Source: Erythrobacter rubeus (GTDB lineage Bacteria; Pseudomonadota; Alphaproteobacteria; Sphingomonadales; Sphingomonadaceae). From it: a stretch of DNA of 44,360 bases. The stretch covers positions 1 through 44,360 of the forward strand of contig NZ_JACXLC010000001.1 of the NCBI RefSeq assembly GCF_014705715.1. The letters run 5' to 3'. The translations under genes and the position numbers were made by a program. The notes beneath the pieces were generated by a model. The model was not told the DNA's origin, ran no database searches, and saw only the letters and a program-made list of their open reading frames with translations. Positions 35,288 to 43,836 of the stretch are shown piece by piece. Each line of letters begins with the position of its first letter. The first letter of the stretch is position 1.

Positions 35288-36019
35288 TTAGAGCTTGGCC
35301 AGTTTTCTTTCGATGGCGGTCCAGAGCTGCGCAAAGGCCCGCGCGCCGGGCGATCGCGGGGCGAGAGCACCAACCGGCTGCCGTGATACCGCGCATTGCT
35401 CGATCGCGCTTGCGAGCGGGATTGCCGGCCATTTCGGGTTCGCCTCGCGCGCCTGTTTATGGAGGTTACGGCGCATATCCAGCATCGAAAGCACCGGCAG
35501 GATCGGCGGATGTCCTTTGCCGCTCCCCCGCACTTCGTCCACTACCGTTTCGAACGCCCGCGTCGAAAGCGGGGAGGGCGGTAGCGGCACGATAACGAGG
35601 TCGGCGGCGCGCATGACCTGCGCGCTCACCTCGTTCAGGACAGGCGGACAATCGAATATGATCCGGTCATAATCCTTGTTCAGCGCTGCGGTCAGCTTGG
35701 CCAGACGCTTTTTCTTGCCGATCTGGCTGAACTGGCGATCGAGGGTGCGGATGCTCTCGTCTGCCGGAAGCAGATGGAGATTGTCGTGATCGGTCTTGCG
35801 GATCAGCTTGGACGGGCTGCGATCGGCGGAAAAGACGGTTTCGGCTGTCCGCTTCTTCTTGGGATCGACGCCCAGCAGAAAGCCCGATCCGTTCGCAGGA
35901 TCAAGGTCCCACAGCAAAGTCTGCCGCCGGGAGATGGTGGCCGCGCACCACGCCAGATTGACCGCAAGAGTCGTTTTACCAACCCCCCCTTTGACACTGT
36001 AGACTGCGATCGACGCCAT
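35288..36019 (-). CDS. ParA-family ATPase
   Basis: The 243-residue protein is a deviant-Walker P-loop ATPase: YSVKGGVGKTTLAVNLA at residues 7-23 with the signature lysine in KGGVGKT, switch I region LLWDLDPANGSGFLLG, and switch II IIFDCPPVLNEVS. The missing N-terminal DNA-binding domain makes it a small, Soj/MinD/PpfA-like member. No parB gene is adjacent, so plasmid-type partition is unlikely; positioning of a protein cluster or polar machinery is more plausible. It is monocistronic on the - strand, between the DUF3667 and rpoZ genes, with a terminator upstream. Confidence 0.85.
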   Translation of the reverse strand: MASIAVYSVKGGVGKTTLAVNLAWCAATISRRQTLLWDLDPANGSGFLLGVDPKKKRTAETVFSADRSPSKLIRKTDHDNLHLLPADESIRTLDRQFSQIGKKKRLAKLTAALNKDYDRIIFDCPPVLNEVSAQVMRAADLVIVPLPPSPLSTRAFETVVDEVRGSGKGHPPILPVLSMLDMRRNLHKQAREANPKWPAIPLASAIEQCAVSRQPVGALAPRSPGARAFAQLWTAIERKLAKL

Positions 36020-36164
36020 GACGTTCTACCGGTTTCCTCTGTTGTCCCGGGGCTGCAAGGCGGGAAGCCCTGCCCATCGAGACAGTGTTACATCCGGTCA
36101 GGCCCAGCGCAAGGATTGGCACGCCAAACGAACTGCCCGTCTGGCCGTGATCCCATCTGAAACG

Positions 36165-36193
36165 AAAAAAGGCCACCAGTCTGGCGGCCTTTT
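36165..36193 (-). terminator. Bidirectional-looking terminator downstream of rpoZ
   Basis: GGCC-A-CCAG pairs with CTGG-C-GGCC (36171-36189) around a minimal loop. Six A on the left and four T on the right mean the - strand transcript ends in six U. It lies about 45 bp after the rpoZ stop. Confidence 0.75.
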
Positions 36194-36234
36194 CCAAAAA
36201 CGGGACAATCGACCCGCAATCATGTCTGATCGGA

Positions 36235-36579
36235 TCAGCCGTCGTAATCGGCGCCGATCGATGTGGAGCGGGTTGGTGCGCTTGCGGTGATCCGCAGCGC
36301 CTCTGCCGACTGGCTCAGCGAACCGATCTCATCGGCGTCGTCTTCGTCATCGGGCAGGATTTTCTGAAGGTTGGTCACGAGCGATTCGTGCAATTCCTTC
36401 GGCTTGATCGTTTGCTCTGCAATTTCGCGCAGGGCCACAACCGGGTTCTTGTCGCGATCGCGTTCGATCGTCATTTCGCTGCCACCGGAAATTTCGCGCG
36501 CGCGCTGTGCGGCGAGCAGGACGAGGTCGAAGCGGTTTGGAACCTTGTCGACGCAATCTTCAACGGTAACGCGTGCCAT
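36235..36579 (-). CDS. rpoZ: RNA polymerase omega subunit
   Basis: The 114-residue product starts [20 protein letters not shown] and continues [13 protein letters not shown], then [15 protein letters not shown], the conserved omega core that latches the beta-prime C-terminus. The rest is an acidic tail ([11 protein letters not shown]) longer than in enterobacteria, as is usual in alphaproteobacteria. It promotes RNA polymerase assembly. A terminator follows; in many relatives rpoZ is followed by spoT/rel, which is not the case here. Confidence 0.95.
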   Translation of the reverse strand: MARVTVEDCVDKVPNRFDLVLLAAQRAREISGGSEMTIERDRDKNPVVALREIAEQTIKPKELHESLVTNLQKILPDDEDDADEIGSLSQSAEALRITASAPTRSTSIGADYDG

Positions 36580-36686
36580 CGGCGGGCCTTTTCAATCGGA
36601 TTTTCTGAAGAGGCGCTGCATCTAGGGTTGCGAGGGAGCGGAGTCAAGATTTTGCAACTTCTCGCGGACCTAAGCATTGGTTCCAT

Positions 36687-37871
36687 GTGTCTGGTCAAGG
36701 TTCCATACAACTCCGCAGCGAAGCAGCCTGCGATTTCGTCGATGCCGAGTGCTTTGATGTGGAGGCCGCAGGCCATACCTTTGCGTTCTATCCTGATGGG
36801 GCATCTCGGCGTGAAGCCCTGATCGAGTTGATCGACGATGCCGAGAGTTCGCTCCACATTTTCTATTACATGTTCCAGGATGATGAATCCGGCCAGAAAG
36901 TCCTCGATGCGCTCGTACGTGCGGCCGATCGCGGGATTACGGTCGAATTGATCATCGACGATTTTGGCAGTGATGCGCCCGATAAATTCTTCGATCCGCT
37001 GATCGATGCGGGTGGCTCCTTCCGAAAATTCTCCGCTCGTTTCAGCGTGCGTTATCTGATCCGCAACCATCAGAAATTTGCCATCGCCGATGAAGCGCGC
37101 GTGATGACCGGAGGTTTCAACATTTCCGATCACTACTTCAACGACCCGCAACGGAACGGCTGGTGCGATCTTGGCGTCAAGATCGAAGGCGAGGTCGTGG
37201 ATCAGTTCAAGAATTGGTACGATCTGCTCCGCGACTGGATCGACCACGATGGTTCCGAGCTGCGGCGCATCCGCCGGATGGTGAAGGACTGGAATGGCGG
37301 AGACGGCGCGGTCCAATTGCTCATAGGCGGTCCTTTGACGCGGAAGAGCCGCTGGGCGCTGCGTTTCCGCAAGGATTTGGCCGAGTGCGACAAGCTGGAT
37401 TTCGTCACCGCCTATTTCTCCCCGCCGCGCAGCGTAAGGCGGCAGATGCGCAAACTCGCTAAGCGTGGGAGCCTCAGGATGATCGTCGCTGGTGTGTCCG
37501 ACATAGACGCTGCAATAGATGTCGCACGGATGCATTATCGCAAATTGCTCAGAGCAGGAGCGAAAATCTTCGAATTTCAGCCGTGCAAGCTGCACATGAA
37601 GCTGCTCGTAATCGACAATTTCAGTTATTTCGGCAGCGCGAACCTCGACAAGAGATCGGTGCGCCTCAACGTCGAACTTATGGTCCGGATTGAGGACGAG
37701 GCGCTGGCCAGGCGCCTGCGGGAATTCATCGATCACATGGAGGCCGCCAGCAGCGAAGTCACGCCCGAATGGTATCAGCAGCAGTCAGACTGGTTCACAC
37801 GGCTGAGGCGGCGATTCAATTATGCGCTGTCGATGGCCGATTACCGCATCACGGCCGGTTTGGCCGGGTGA
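36687..37871 (+). CDS. Phospholipase-D-like / cardiolipin-synthase-type protein
   Basis: The start is GTG 36687 or a nearby codon; 394 residues. Two HKD motifs are complete: NHQKFAIAD in the first half, followed by GGFNISD, and LHMKLLVID in the second half, followed by FGSANLDKRS. Each gives the HxKx4D pattern, so the pair can form one active site. A conserved IFYYMFQDDESGQKVLDAL stretch precedes them. No membrane segment is evident. Family members make cardiolipin or transfer phosphatidyl groups; the sequence favours a cardiolipin-synthase-like role but other PLD reactions are possible. It is convergent with dnaB, 13 bp apart. Confidence 0.85.
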   Translation: MSGQGSIQLRSEAACDFVDAECFDVEAAGHTFAFYPDGASRREALIELIDDAESSLHIFYYMFQDDESGQKVLDALVRAADRGITVELIIDDFGSDAPDKFFDPLIDAGGSFRKFSARFSVRYLIRNHQKFAIADEARVMTGGFNISDHYFNDPQRNGWCDLGVKIEGEVVDQFKNWYDLLRDWIDHDGSELRRIRRMVKDWNGGDGAVQLLIGGPLTRKSRWALRFRKDLAECDKLDFVTAYFSPPRSVRRQMRKLAKRGSLRMIVAGVSDIDAAIDVARMHYRKLLRAGAKIFEFQPCKLHMKLLVIDNFSYFGSANLDKRSVRLNVELMVRIEDEALARRLREFIDHMEAASSEVTPEWYQQQSDWFTRLRRRFNYALSMADYRITAGLAG

Positions 37872-37884
37872 TTGTCAACAGCCG

Positions 37885-39393
37885 CTATTCGTAGCCGTAA
37901 TCCGAATAGTCTTTCATGTTCGGCGACGTGAACTTCGTGATTTCGCTCTGGAAATGCAGCGGGACGTTGCCGGTCGAACCATGACGCTGTTTGGCAACGA
38001 TCAGCGACGCCTTGTTTTTCAGTTCGAGATAGCGTTCTTCCCATGTCCGGTATTTCTCGACCACGTCGGCGCCGCTGGTTTCGGTCGGCATGTCCGGGCG
38101 CACCGCCTCGTGATAATAGTCGGCGCGGTAGATGAACCACACCATATCGGCGTCCTGCTCGATTGAGCCGGATTCGCGCAGGTCCGATAGCATCGGGCGT
38201 TTGTCGTCGCGCTGCTCGACCGCGCGGCTGAGCTGCGAAAGCGCGATCACCGGAACCGACAATTCCTTCGCCAGCGTTTTCAGTCCGCGGCTGATCTCCG
38301 AGATTTCGTTCACGCGGTTGTCGTTGGCGCGGCCCGATCCCTGGAGCAGCTGCAAATAGTCGACGACGATCAGGCCGATATCGTGCCTCCGCTTCAATCG
38401 CCGCGCGCGCGTGCGAAGCGCCGCGATGGTGAGGGCCGGGGTATCGTCGATATAAAGCGGAAGCGCGGCGAGGCGCTGGCTTGCGAAGCTGAGTTTCTGG
38501 AAGTCCTCGCGGCTCATCTTGCCGGTCCGCAGCGTTTCGGAGCTGATCTCCGCCTGCTCTGCGAGGATACGTGTGGCGAGTTGGTCTGCGCTCATCTCCA
38601 GACTGAAGAAAGCGGTTGGCGCGCCGTAATTGTGCTCGCCGCCATCGCGCTGCCAATCGAGATGCGCCTCGGCGCAGTTGAACGCGATATTTGTCGCCAG
38701 CGATGTCTTGCCCATACCCGGACGCCCCGCGAGGATCACAAGGTCGGAATTGTGCAGGCCGGCGGTTTTCTGGTCGAGCACTTCGAGGCCGGAAGTCTTA
38801 CCCGACAATCCGCCGCCCGAATTCATCGCGGCCTCGGCCATCTTGATCGCGGTCAGCGCTGCATCGCGGAAGCTCGATGCCTCGTTCCCGGTCGCGGCCC
38901 CTTCGGCGACCTTGAACAGGTCGGCCTCGGCCTGGCTGATCCGGTCCATCGGATTGGTTTCTTCCGATGTGTCGAGCGCGCCTTCGACGAGGCCGCGGCC
39001 GACGCTGACCAGCTCCCGCAGCAAAGCGAGATCGTAAATCTGCTGGGCGAGTTCGCGCGGGGCGAGCAGACCGGCACCATTCGCTGTCAGCTGCGCGAGA
39101 TATTTCGGCCCGCCAAGCTCTTTGAGCGCCTCATCCGCTTCGAAATAGGGGCGCAGTGTAACCGGCGAGGCGGTGGCGTTGCGCTCGATCAGCGTGAGGA
39201 TGCGTTCGTAAATCCGCTGGTGCAGCGGTTCGAAGAAATGATCGGGCCGGATCGGGGTCTGCAATTCCTCGATCACCCGGTTGTCGATCAACACCGCCCC
39301 CAGAAAAGCAGCCTCCGCCTCGAGATTGGAGGGAAGTTTGCGAGCGGTTGTATTATCGTCCGCGACGAGTTCGAGTTTTCCGGGTTCGGCCAT
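37885..39393 (-). CDS. dnaB: Replicative DNA helicase DnaB
   Basis: The 502-residue protein has the N-terminal DnaB domain (SNLEAEAAFLGAVLIDNRVI) and the RecA-like hexameric helicase domain: Walker A GRPGMGKTSLA, H1a FFSLEMSADQLATRI, Walker B LIVVDYLQLL, H3 VPVIALSQLSRAVE, the KRPMLSDLRESGSIEQDAD element and the arginine finger region KQRHGSTG. It unwinds duplex DNA ahead of the replisome. The start at ATG 39393 gives a normal length. There is no intein. It appears to be a single-gene unit. Confidence 0.97.
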   Translation of the reverse strand: MAEPGKLELVADDNTTARKLPSNLEAEAAFLGAVLIDNRVIEELQTPIRPDHFFEPLHQRIYERILTLIERNATASPVTLRPYFEADEALKELGGPKYLAQLTANGAGLLAPRELAQQIYDLALLRELVSVGRGLVEGALDTSEETNPMDRISQAEADLFKVAEGAATGNEASSFRDAALTAIKMAEAAMNSGGGLSGKTSGLEVLDQKTAGLHNSDLVILAGRPGMGKTSLATNIAFNCAEAHLDWQRDGGEHNYGAPTAFFSLEMSADQLATRILAEQAEISSETLRTGKMSREDFQKLSFASQRLAALPLYIDDTPALTIAALRTRARRLKRRHDIGLIVVDYLQLLQGSGRANDNRVNEISEISRGLKTLAKELSVPVIALSQLSRAVEQRDDKRPMLSDLRESGSIEQDADMVWFIYRADYYHEAVRPDMPTETSGADVVEKYRTWEERYLELKNKASLIVAKQRHGSTGNVPLHFQSEITKFTSPNMKDYSDYGYE

Positions 39394-39541
39394 GCACCCC
39401 TGATGCGATTTTTGGCGCTGTCATTGCAAGGCCAAAGCGCCTGAATTTATTTTCGGCCGGCCCGCTTGCGCTGTGGATAGCGGGGATTGCAAATCTGAAC
39501 GCTTGAAGTGTGACCCTTCTATCTGCGAAGGCGAGCGCGTT

Positions 39542-40048
39542 ATGGCCGATCTGCCTTCCGATTCCGCGAATACGCATCGCATCGCGCACATCGCTCTCGA
39601 TGAAGAGACGATCCTGTGGCGCAATGCCGATGTCGAGCAGGAGCGGCGGGTCGCGATCTACGATCTGATCGAGGAGAACACCTTCAAACCGGTCCGCAGC
39701 GCCGAACGCGGGGCGAAGGGGCCTTACCGTTTGCACTTGGGTGTCCGCGATGGCCGATTGGCGATGGAAATCAGTGACGAAGATGAGCAGGAGCTCGAGA
39801 CGCTTCTGATCGGGCTTGCCCGTTTCCGCCGCCCGATCCGCGAATATTTCGCCATTTGCGACAGCTATTACCAGGCCATCCGCAAGGCCACTCCGGCTGA
39901 GATCGAGACGATCGACATGGCGCGCCGTAGCATTCACAACAACGCTGCCGAACTGCTGCTCGAACGTCTTGGCGGCAAGGTCGAGACCGATTTCGCGACC
40001 GCGCGGCGTCTCTTCACGCTTATCTGCGTGCTCCATATCAAGGGCTAG
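39542..40048 (+). CDS. UPF0262 family protein
   Basis: From ATG 39542 the product has 168 residues; a longer in-frame start at 39473 would add a Cys-rich tail not typical of the family. Conserved parts include AHIALDEETILWRN, ERRVAIYDLIEENTF, PYRLHLGVRDGRLAMEI and a C-terminal DFATARRLFTLICVLHIKG. The family is almost confined to alphaproteobacteria and its function is unknown. It is the first gene of a + strand group with the GH25-like protein (8 bp) and cdd. Confidence 0.87.
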   Translation: MADLPSDSANTHRIAHIALDEETILWRNADVEQERRVAIYDLIEENTFKPVRSAERGAKGPYRLHLGVRDGRLAMEISDEDEQELETLLIGLARFRRPIREYFAICDSYYQAIRKATPAEIETIDMARRSIHNNAAELLLERLGGKVETDFATARRLFTLICVLHIKG

Positions 40049-40056
40049 CGGCGGTC

Positions 40057-40788
40057 ATGGCGAAGAGCAGGCGCGCGAGTTCGTCGCGAAGGAAAAAGGC
40101 GGGTGCAGGCCGCTGGCTGCTGCGGCTCGTGGCGCTTGTCGCGCTGTTCGGCATGGTGTTCGCCGGGTGGTTCTGGTGGGACATGCGCGACTGGAAACCC
40201 GACGAAGCGGCCTACCCGGAACAAGGAGCGGTCATTGCCAGCGGCGCATCGGGGACCAGGTTCGAAACACTGAAAGCGCTGGGCGGCGATTTCGTTTATC
40301 TCGAATTGGCGCCGGTCGGTGGCGCGCCCGATCCGGGCTTTGCCGCGCGATTGAAGTCCGCACAGGCATCGGGCCTGAAGGTGGGAGTGATTTATCCGTT
40401 CGATCCTTGCCGCCGGGCCGATCCGCAAAGTGCCAGGTTCACCCGGATGGTCCCGCGCAGTGGCGAATTGCTTCCGCCGGCAGTCGCGCTGCGCAATGTC
40501 GCAGATGGCTGCGATGCATCCGTGAGCGATGCGGCGGTGGAAAGCGAGCTGCTCACTCTGGTCAATCAGATCGAGATGCATGCCGGTAAACCGGCGGTGC
40601 TCAAGCTCAGCCCGACCTTCCAATCGCGCTACAATGCGGCGCGTACCTTTTCTCGCGACCTGTGGCTCGCACGCGACCGGGCACGCCCTGATTACGCCGG
40701 GCGGCCATGGCTGCTATGGAGCGCGAACAGTCAATTGGTGAGCGCAGCCTCACCCGATCCGATCGAATGGGTGGTGGTGCAAAGATGA
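40057..40788 (+). CDS. GH25-lysozyme-like membrane-anchored protein, catalytic residues apparently missing
   Basis: The 243-residue product has a basic N-terminus (SRRASSSRRKK) and one membrane helix (LLRLVALVALFGMVFAGWFWW). The rest follows the GH25 barrel outline, including GGDFVYLELA, LKVGVIYPFDPC and KPAVLKLSPTFQSRY. In active GH25 enzymes the first strand contains an essential Asp (GxDVSxxQ) and the fourth a DxE motif; here the first strand reads GAVIASGASG and I cannot find a clear DxE. It may be a non-catalytic peptidoglycan-binding protein, or a distant family. The stop overlaps the cdd start (ATGA). Confidence 0.6.
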   Translation: MAKSRRASSSRRKKAGAGRWLLRLVALVALFGMVFAGWFWWDMRDWKPDEAAYPEQGAVIASGASGTRFETLKALGGDFVYLELAPVGGAPDPGFAARLKSAQASGLKVGVIYPFDPCRRADPQSARFTRMVPRSGELLPPAVALRNVADGCDASVSDAAVESELLTLVNQIEMHAGKPAVLKLSPTFQSRYNAARTFSRDLWLARDRARPDYAGRPWLLWSANSQLVSAASPDPIEWVVVQR

Positions 40789-41216
40789 TGTTGAATGAGG
40801 AGACCGAAGCTCGCCTGATCGCGGCGGCGCGCGAAGCGGCCTTGCATGCCTACGCGCCTTACTCCGATTACCAGGTGGGGGCGGCATTGCTCTTCGCAGA
40901 TGGCGCGGTGGTGACCGGCAGCAATGTCGAGAATGCGAGCTACGGCCTTTCGCTTTGTGCAGAAACCGTCGCAGTGTCGCGCGCTTTGGGTGAGGGTAGG
41001 CGAGGCGGTTTGGAGGCCGTCGCGGTTATCGGCCCGGAGGATAAAGGCGACGGTGCGCCTATCACGCCATGCGGCCGGTGCCGCCAGGTGCTCAACGAGA
41101 TCGCTCAGCTGGGCAGCACTGATCCGGTGGTGGTTTGCGTGGGAAAAGACGAAGTGCGCAAGGTTGCGCTATCCGCGCTCCTGCCGCACGCTTTCGGGCC
41201 TGCGCACCTCGATTAA
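40785..41216 (+). CDS. cdd: Cytidine deaminase
   Basis: The start is ATG 40785, overlapping the upstream stop; 143 residues. Zinc ligands are Cys58 in LSLCAETVA (with catalytic Glu60) and Cys96/Cys99 in TPCGRCRQ, the three-cysteine pattern of small tetrameric cytidine deaminases. The substrate segment YSDYQVGAALLF is present. It deaminates cytidine and deoxycytidine in pyrimidine salvage. Translational coupling to the GH25-like gene is probably only organisational. Its TAA overlaps the stop of the convergent DUF4197 gene. Confidence 0.93.
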   Translation: MMLNEETEARLIAAAREAALHAYAPYSDYQVGAALLFADGAVVTGSNVENASYGLSLCAETVAVSRALGEGRRGGLEAVAVIGPEDKGDGAPITPCGRCRQVLNEIAQLGSTDPVVVCVGKDEVRKVALSALLPHAFGPAHLD

Positions 41217-41905
41217 TTTCCGAGCAGACTGCCCAATCCGCGCAGCGGGTTCTCGCGGAAATTTCGCTCCTCGCTGCCAATATAGGCGAATATTCCATCC
41301 AGCCCTTGATCGGTAACAGAGCGATTGATGCTTTGCCTGTTCAGACCTGCGTCGCGGATGAAGCTGTGCTGCCCGGCCAACCCGTCGAAGGTCGAATATA
41401 CGCCCAGTTCCTCCAGTGCACTGTCGACCAGCGGCTCGAGCCGTTCGTGCAGCCTGTCGTTCGATGACTGCCGTAAATACTGGGTGCCGCCGTCATCTTC
41501 GCGAATGATCCCAGGCGCGTCGCTGAAAGAAAGATCGTCGATCGCGTCACGGAAAATCGGCTTGGCTTCGCCAGCGGCAACCCCGGCCGCATCGTTGATT
41601 GAGCGCGTGATGCCGCCAAGCACCCCTGCCGTGCTGTTTTCGCCCAAGATCGAACCGAGCAGGCCGCCGGCGCGGCCGCCCAGATCGCCTACGATCGGCA
41701 GGCCGATGCGGATGGCCTCGTCATTGTAAAAGGCGCCCGGTTGCGCGAGCTTGTCGAGAGCGTTGTCGGTTGCCTGTCCGAGTATCGATGAAAGGCCCAA
41801 TCGGCCCTGTGCCGCGGCGCCCGATGGGATGGCCGCGAGCAAGCCGGTTGCAGCCGAACCGGCAATGAGTGTCCTTCTGCTTGTAAGGATTTTATTCTCT
41901 GCCAT
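41213..41905 (-). CDS. DUF4197 protein with Tat-type signal
   Basis: ATG 41905 has GGGAGAG about 6 bp upstream; the product has 230 residues. The N-terminus reads ILTSRRTLIAGSAATGLLAA and ends near GAAAQ, with the twin arginines of a Tat signal. The DUF4197 core follows: LSSILGQATDNALDKLAQPG, FYNDEAIRIGLP, ITRSINDAAGVAAGEAKPIF and a C-terminal GLDGIFAYIGSEE. It is expected in the periplasm. The function of the family is unknown; most members carry Sec or lipoprotein signals, so a Tat signal is slightly unusual. Confidence 0.82.
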   Translation of the reverse strand: MAENKILTSRRTLIAGSAATGLLAAIPSGAAAQGRLGLSSILGQATDNALDKLAQPGAFYNDEAIRIGLPIVGDLGGRAGGLLGSILGENSTAGVLGGITRSINDAAGVAAGEAKPIFRDAIDDLSFSDAPGIIREDDGGTQYLRQSSNDRLHERLEPLVDSALEELGVYSTFDGLAGQHSFIRDAGLNRQSINRSVTDQGLDGIFAYIGSEERNFRENPLRGLGSLLGN

Positions 41906-41957
41906 CTTCACTCTCCCGTCACCGGGCGCGATGATAGCACGGCTTCACGCAATTATG

Positions 41958-43097
41958 TCAGCCCTCTTCCGTCTCCAGCCATTCCAGCAATGCGGCGAGG
42001 CAATCGCGCGCGAGAAGCTTGCACCGCTCGGGCGACCAACCCTGCTCCGGCTCGGGAAAGTCAGCAAGGTCCTTGTACGGCATCTCCAGCGTCATCGCGC
42101 ACGCACCATAGCGCTCTGCGACCAGATTGGTGCTGATGGTCAGGTTAGCCTTGCCCGCTGGCGCCTTCGGATAGCCGAGCTTCGTCTGGAAATCGGGCGT
42201 CCGGCGATCGAGGATGCGCTGATACCGATAGAATTGCTCGCCATGTTCGTCGGTCCAGCTGGGGATGCCTTCGTAACCTGCGAGGAACACCGCAGGGATC
42301 GCCTCGTCGCCGTGGACATCCATGGCGTAATCGACGCCCGTTTCGTCCATCCGGTTCCTGATCGCGAGGACTTCGGGCGATTTCTCGGCGCTCGGTTCGG
42401 ACCATTCACGGTTGAGGTTCGTGCCCGCCGCATTGGTGCGCAGGTGACCACGGCGCGAGCCATCGGGATTGCAGTTGGGCACGATGTGCAGACGGCAATG
42501 CTTGCGCAAACCGCGCGCCACCGGTTCGGCGGGGTCGGTGAGGCATTCGAGCGCGCCTTCCATCCACCATTCGGCCTGTGTTTCGCCCGGATGCTGACGT
42601 GCATAGAGCCAGATCTGTTTATCGCCTTCGCCCATTTCGAGCATGTCGAGCGGCTGGCCGTCCAGCGTTTCGGTGAGCCTGATTAGGTCGACGCCTTCGC
42701 AGGCAGCGGCTTCAGCGACCAGATCGTGATGCCGTTCCATCGAATAGGGCGCGAAATAGGCGAACCATGCCACGTTCGATGCCGGAGTGTACCGGATCGT
42801 CAGCGTCCCATTGCCCGCCGTTTTGTCGAAGTCGCTTGCCGCGCGCGCCCAATATTCGCGGTCTTCCGAAACGCACGCGTCGTAATCGGGCCAGCCGCCC
42901 GGATAGGCGCTGTTGTTGAGGCCGGTTATCTTGAGCTCGATCTCCTCGCCTGCGGGTGCGGTGACGCGGAAATGAAACCACTGTGCGAATTCGGAATTAT
43001 GATCTTTCCGGATCGCCAGCTTGGCGCTGTTGCCGTCGATGGCGAGCGTTTCGATATTCCCGCTGTCGAAAGCGGAGTCGATGATGATTGCGGTCAT
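41958..43097 (-). CDS. M14 family (cytosolic Nna1-like) zinc carboxypeptidase
   Basis: The 379-residue protein has an N-terminal beta domain (residues 1-120, including [10 protein letters not shown] and FAYFAPYS), as in Nna1/AGBL-type carboxypeptidases, and then the M14 peptidase domain. Zinc ligands His169 and Glu172 (RQHPGE), His262 (MDVHGDE), substrate residues Asn229/Arg230 (TNLNRE) and catalytic Glu338 (MTLEMPYKD) are all present. No signal peptide is seen, so it should be cytoplasmic. Its start overlaps the DUF4136-like gene stop (ATGA). In eukaryotes relatives remove C-terminal glutamates; the bacterial substrate is unknown. Confidence 0.87.
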   Translation of the reverse strand: MTAIIIDSAFDSGNIETLAIDGNSAKLAIRKDHNSEFAQWFHFRVTAPAGEEIELKITGLNNSAYPGGWPDYDACVSEDREYWARAASDFDKTAGNGTLTIRYTPASNVAWFAYFAPYSMERHHDLVAEAAACEGVDLIRLTETLDGQPLDMLEMGEGDKQIWLYARQHPGETQAEWWMEGALECLTDPAEPVARGLRKHCRLHIVPNCNPDGSRRGHLRTNAAGTNLNREWSEPSAEKSPEVLAIRNRMDETGVDYAMDVHGDEAIPAVFLAGYEGIPSWTDEHGEQFYRYQRILDRRTPDFQTKLGYPKAPAGKANLTISTNLVAERYGACAMTLEMPYKDLADFPEPEQGWSPERCKLLARDCLAALLEWLETEEG

Positions 43098-43726
43098 GGG
43101 GTCCTTTCAAGTTCATCGACCGATACTTGCACCGTTTCGCCATTGCCACCCGGAAAATCCTGGAAAAGCGCAGCGGCAAGAGCCTGCGCACTCGCGCCTA
43201 TTTCGGAGTAGGGCGAATTTACCGAGGTTGGCAGTTCGGACCGACCTTCCCACAGCGTTTCGCCGGTATCTGTGGTGATCCTGACCGACAGCTCGCTGAC
43301 GAGTTCAGGGCGTCCATCGCCGCCCCCGAGATTGATGCCTACGCCCAGTCCGACGCCGCTGCCGAACGATCCGGTCGAGGCGCCGCCGCCCACCGTGACA
43401 GGGCCGCGCCGATCGAACCGCTCGATGGGGCCGCGCGATGTGCTGATTGCGGCTTCCTGCACGCCGCTGCCGCGTTCCATGACGAGCGTGTATCCAAGGC
43501 TTTCAAGCTCGCCGGCCACCGCATCGGCAAAGGCGGCGCGCGCTATTTCATTGGTGATCTCTCGCGGGAAGGTGAGCGTGATATTTCCCTCGCCCAGCCC
43601 AACCGGGTTTTCCGCTACGAACCGGGTCACCTCGACCGGGCCGGTATAGGTGCCGGCGCATGCCGGAAGCGCCAGGATGGCAAGCGCGGCGAGCGATGTC
43701 CGAAAGGGGTAGAATGGGCGGGTCAT
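43094..43726 (-). CDS. DUF4136-like lipoprotein
   Basis: This 210-residue product has a lipoprotein signal, [11 protein letters not shown], with Cys23 as the lipidation site. The following sequence fits DUF4136: [11 protein letters not shown], a helix [26 protein letters not shown] and a Gly-rich loop ([18 protein letters not shown]) before strands [19 protein letters not shown]. The family is of unknown function and usually outer-membrane attached. It is upstream of, and coupled to, the M14 carboxypeptidase gene, and divergent from galE with 110 bp between. Confidence 0.78.
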   Translation of the reverse strand: MTRPFYPFRTSLAALAILALPACAGTYTGPVEVTRFVAENPVGLGEGNITLTFPREITNEIARAAFADAVAGELESLGYTLVMERGSGVQEAAISTSRGPIERFDRRGPVTVGGGASTGSFGSGVGLGVGINLGGGDGRPELVSELSVRITTDTGETLWEGRSELPTSVNSPYSEIGASAQALAAALFQDFPGGNGETVQVSVDELERTP

Positions 43727-43836
43727 GGTGCTTTCCTCTTAAGCCGTTCGAAAGTGAGCGCATTTTCAAACGCAGAACGCCCCGTTATGCACTCGGGTTC
43801 CTTACGCGATGCGGCAAACATAGGTGACATATTGCC

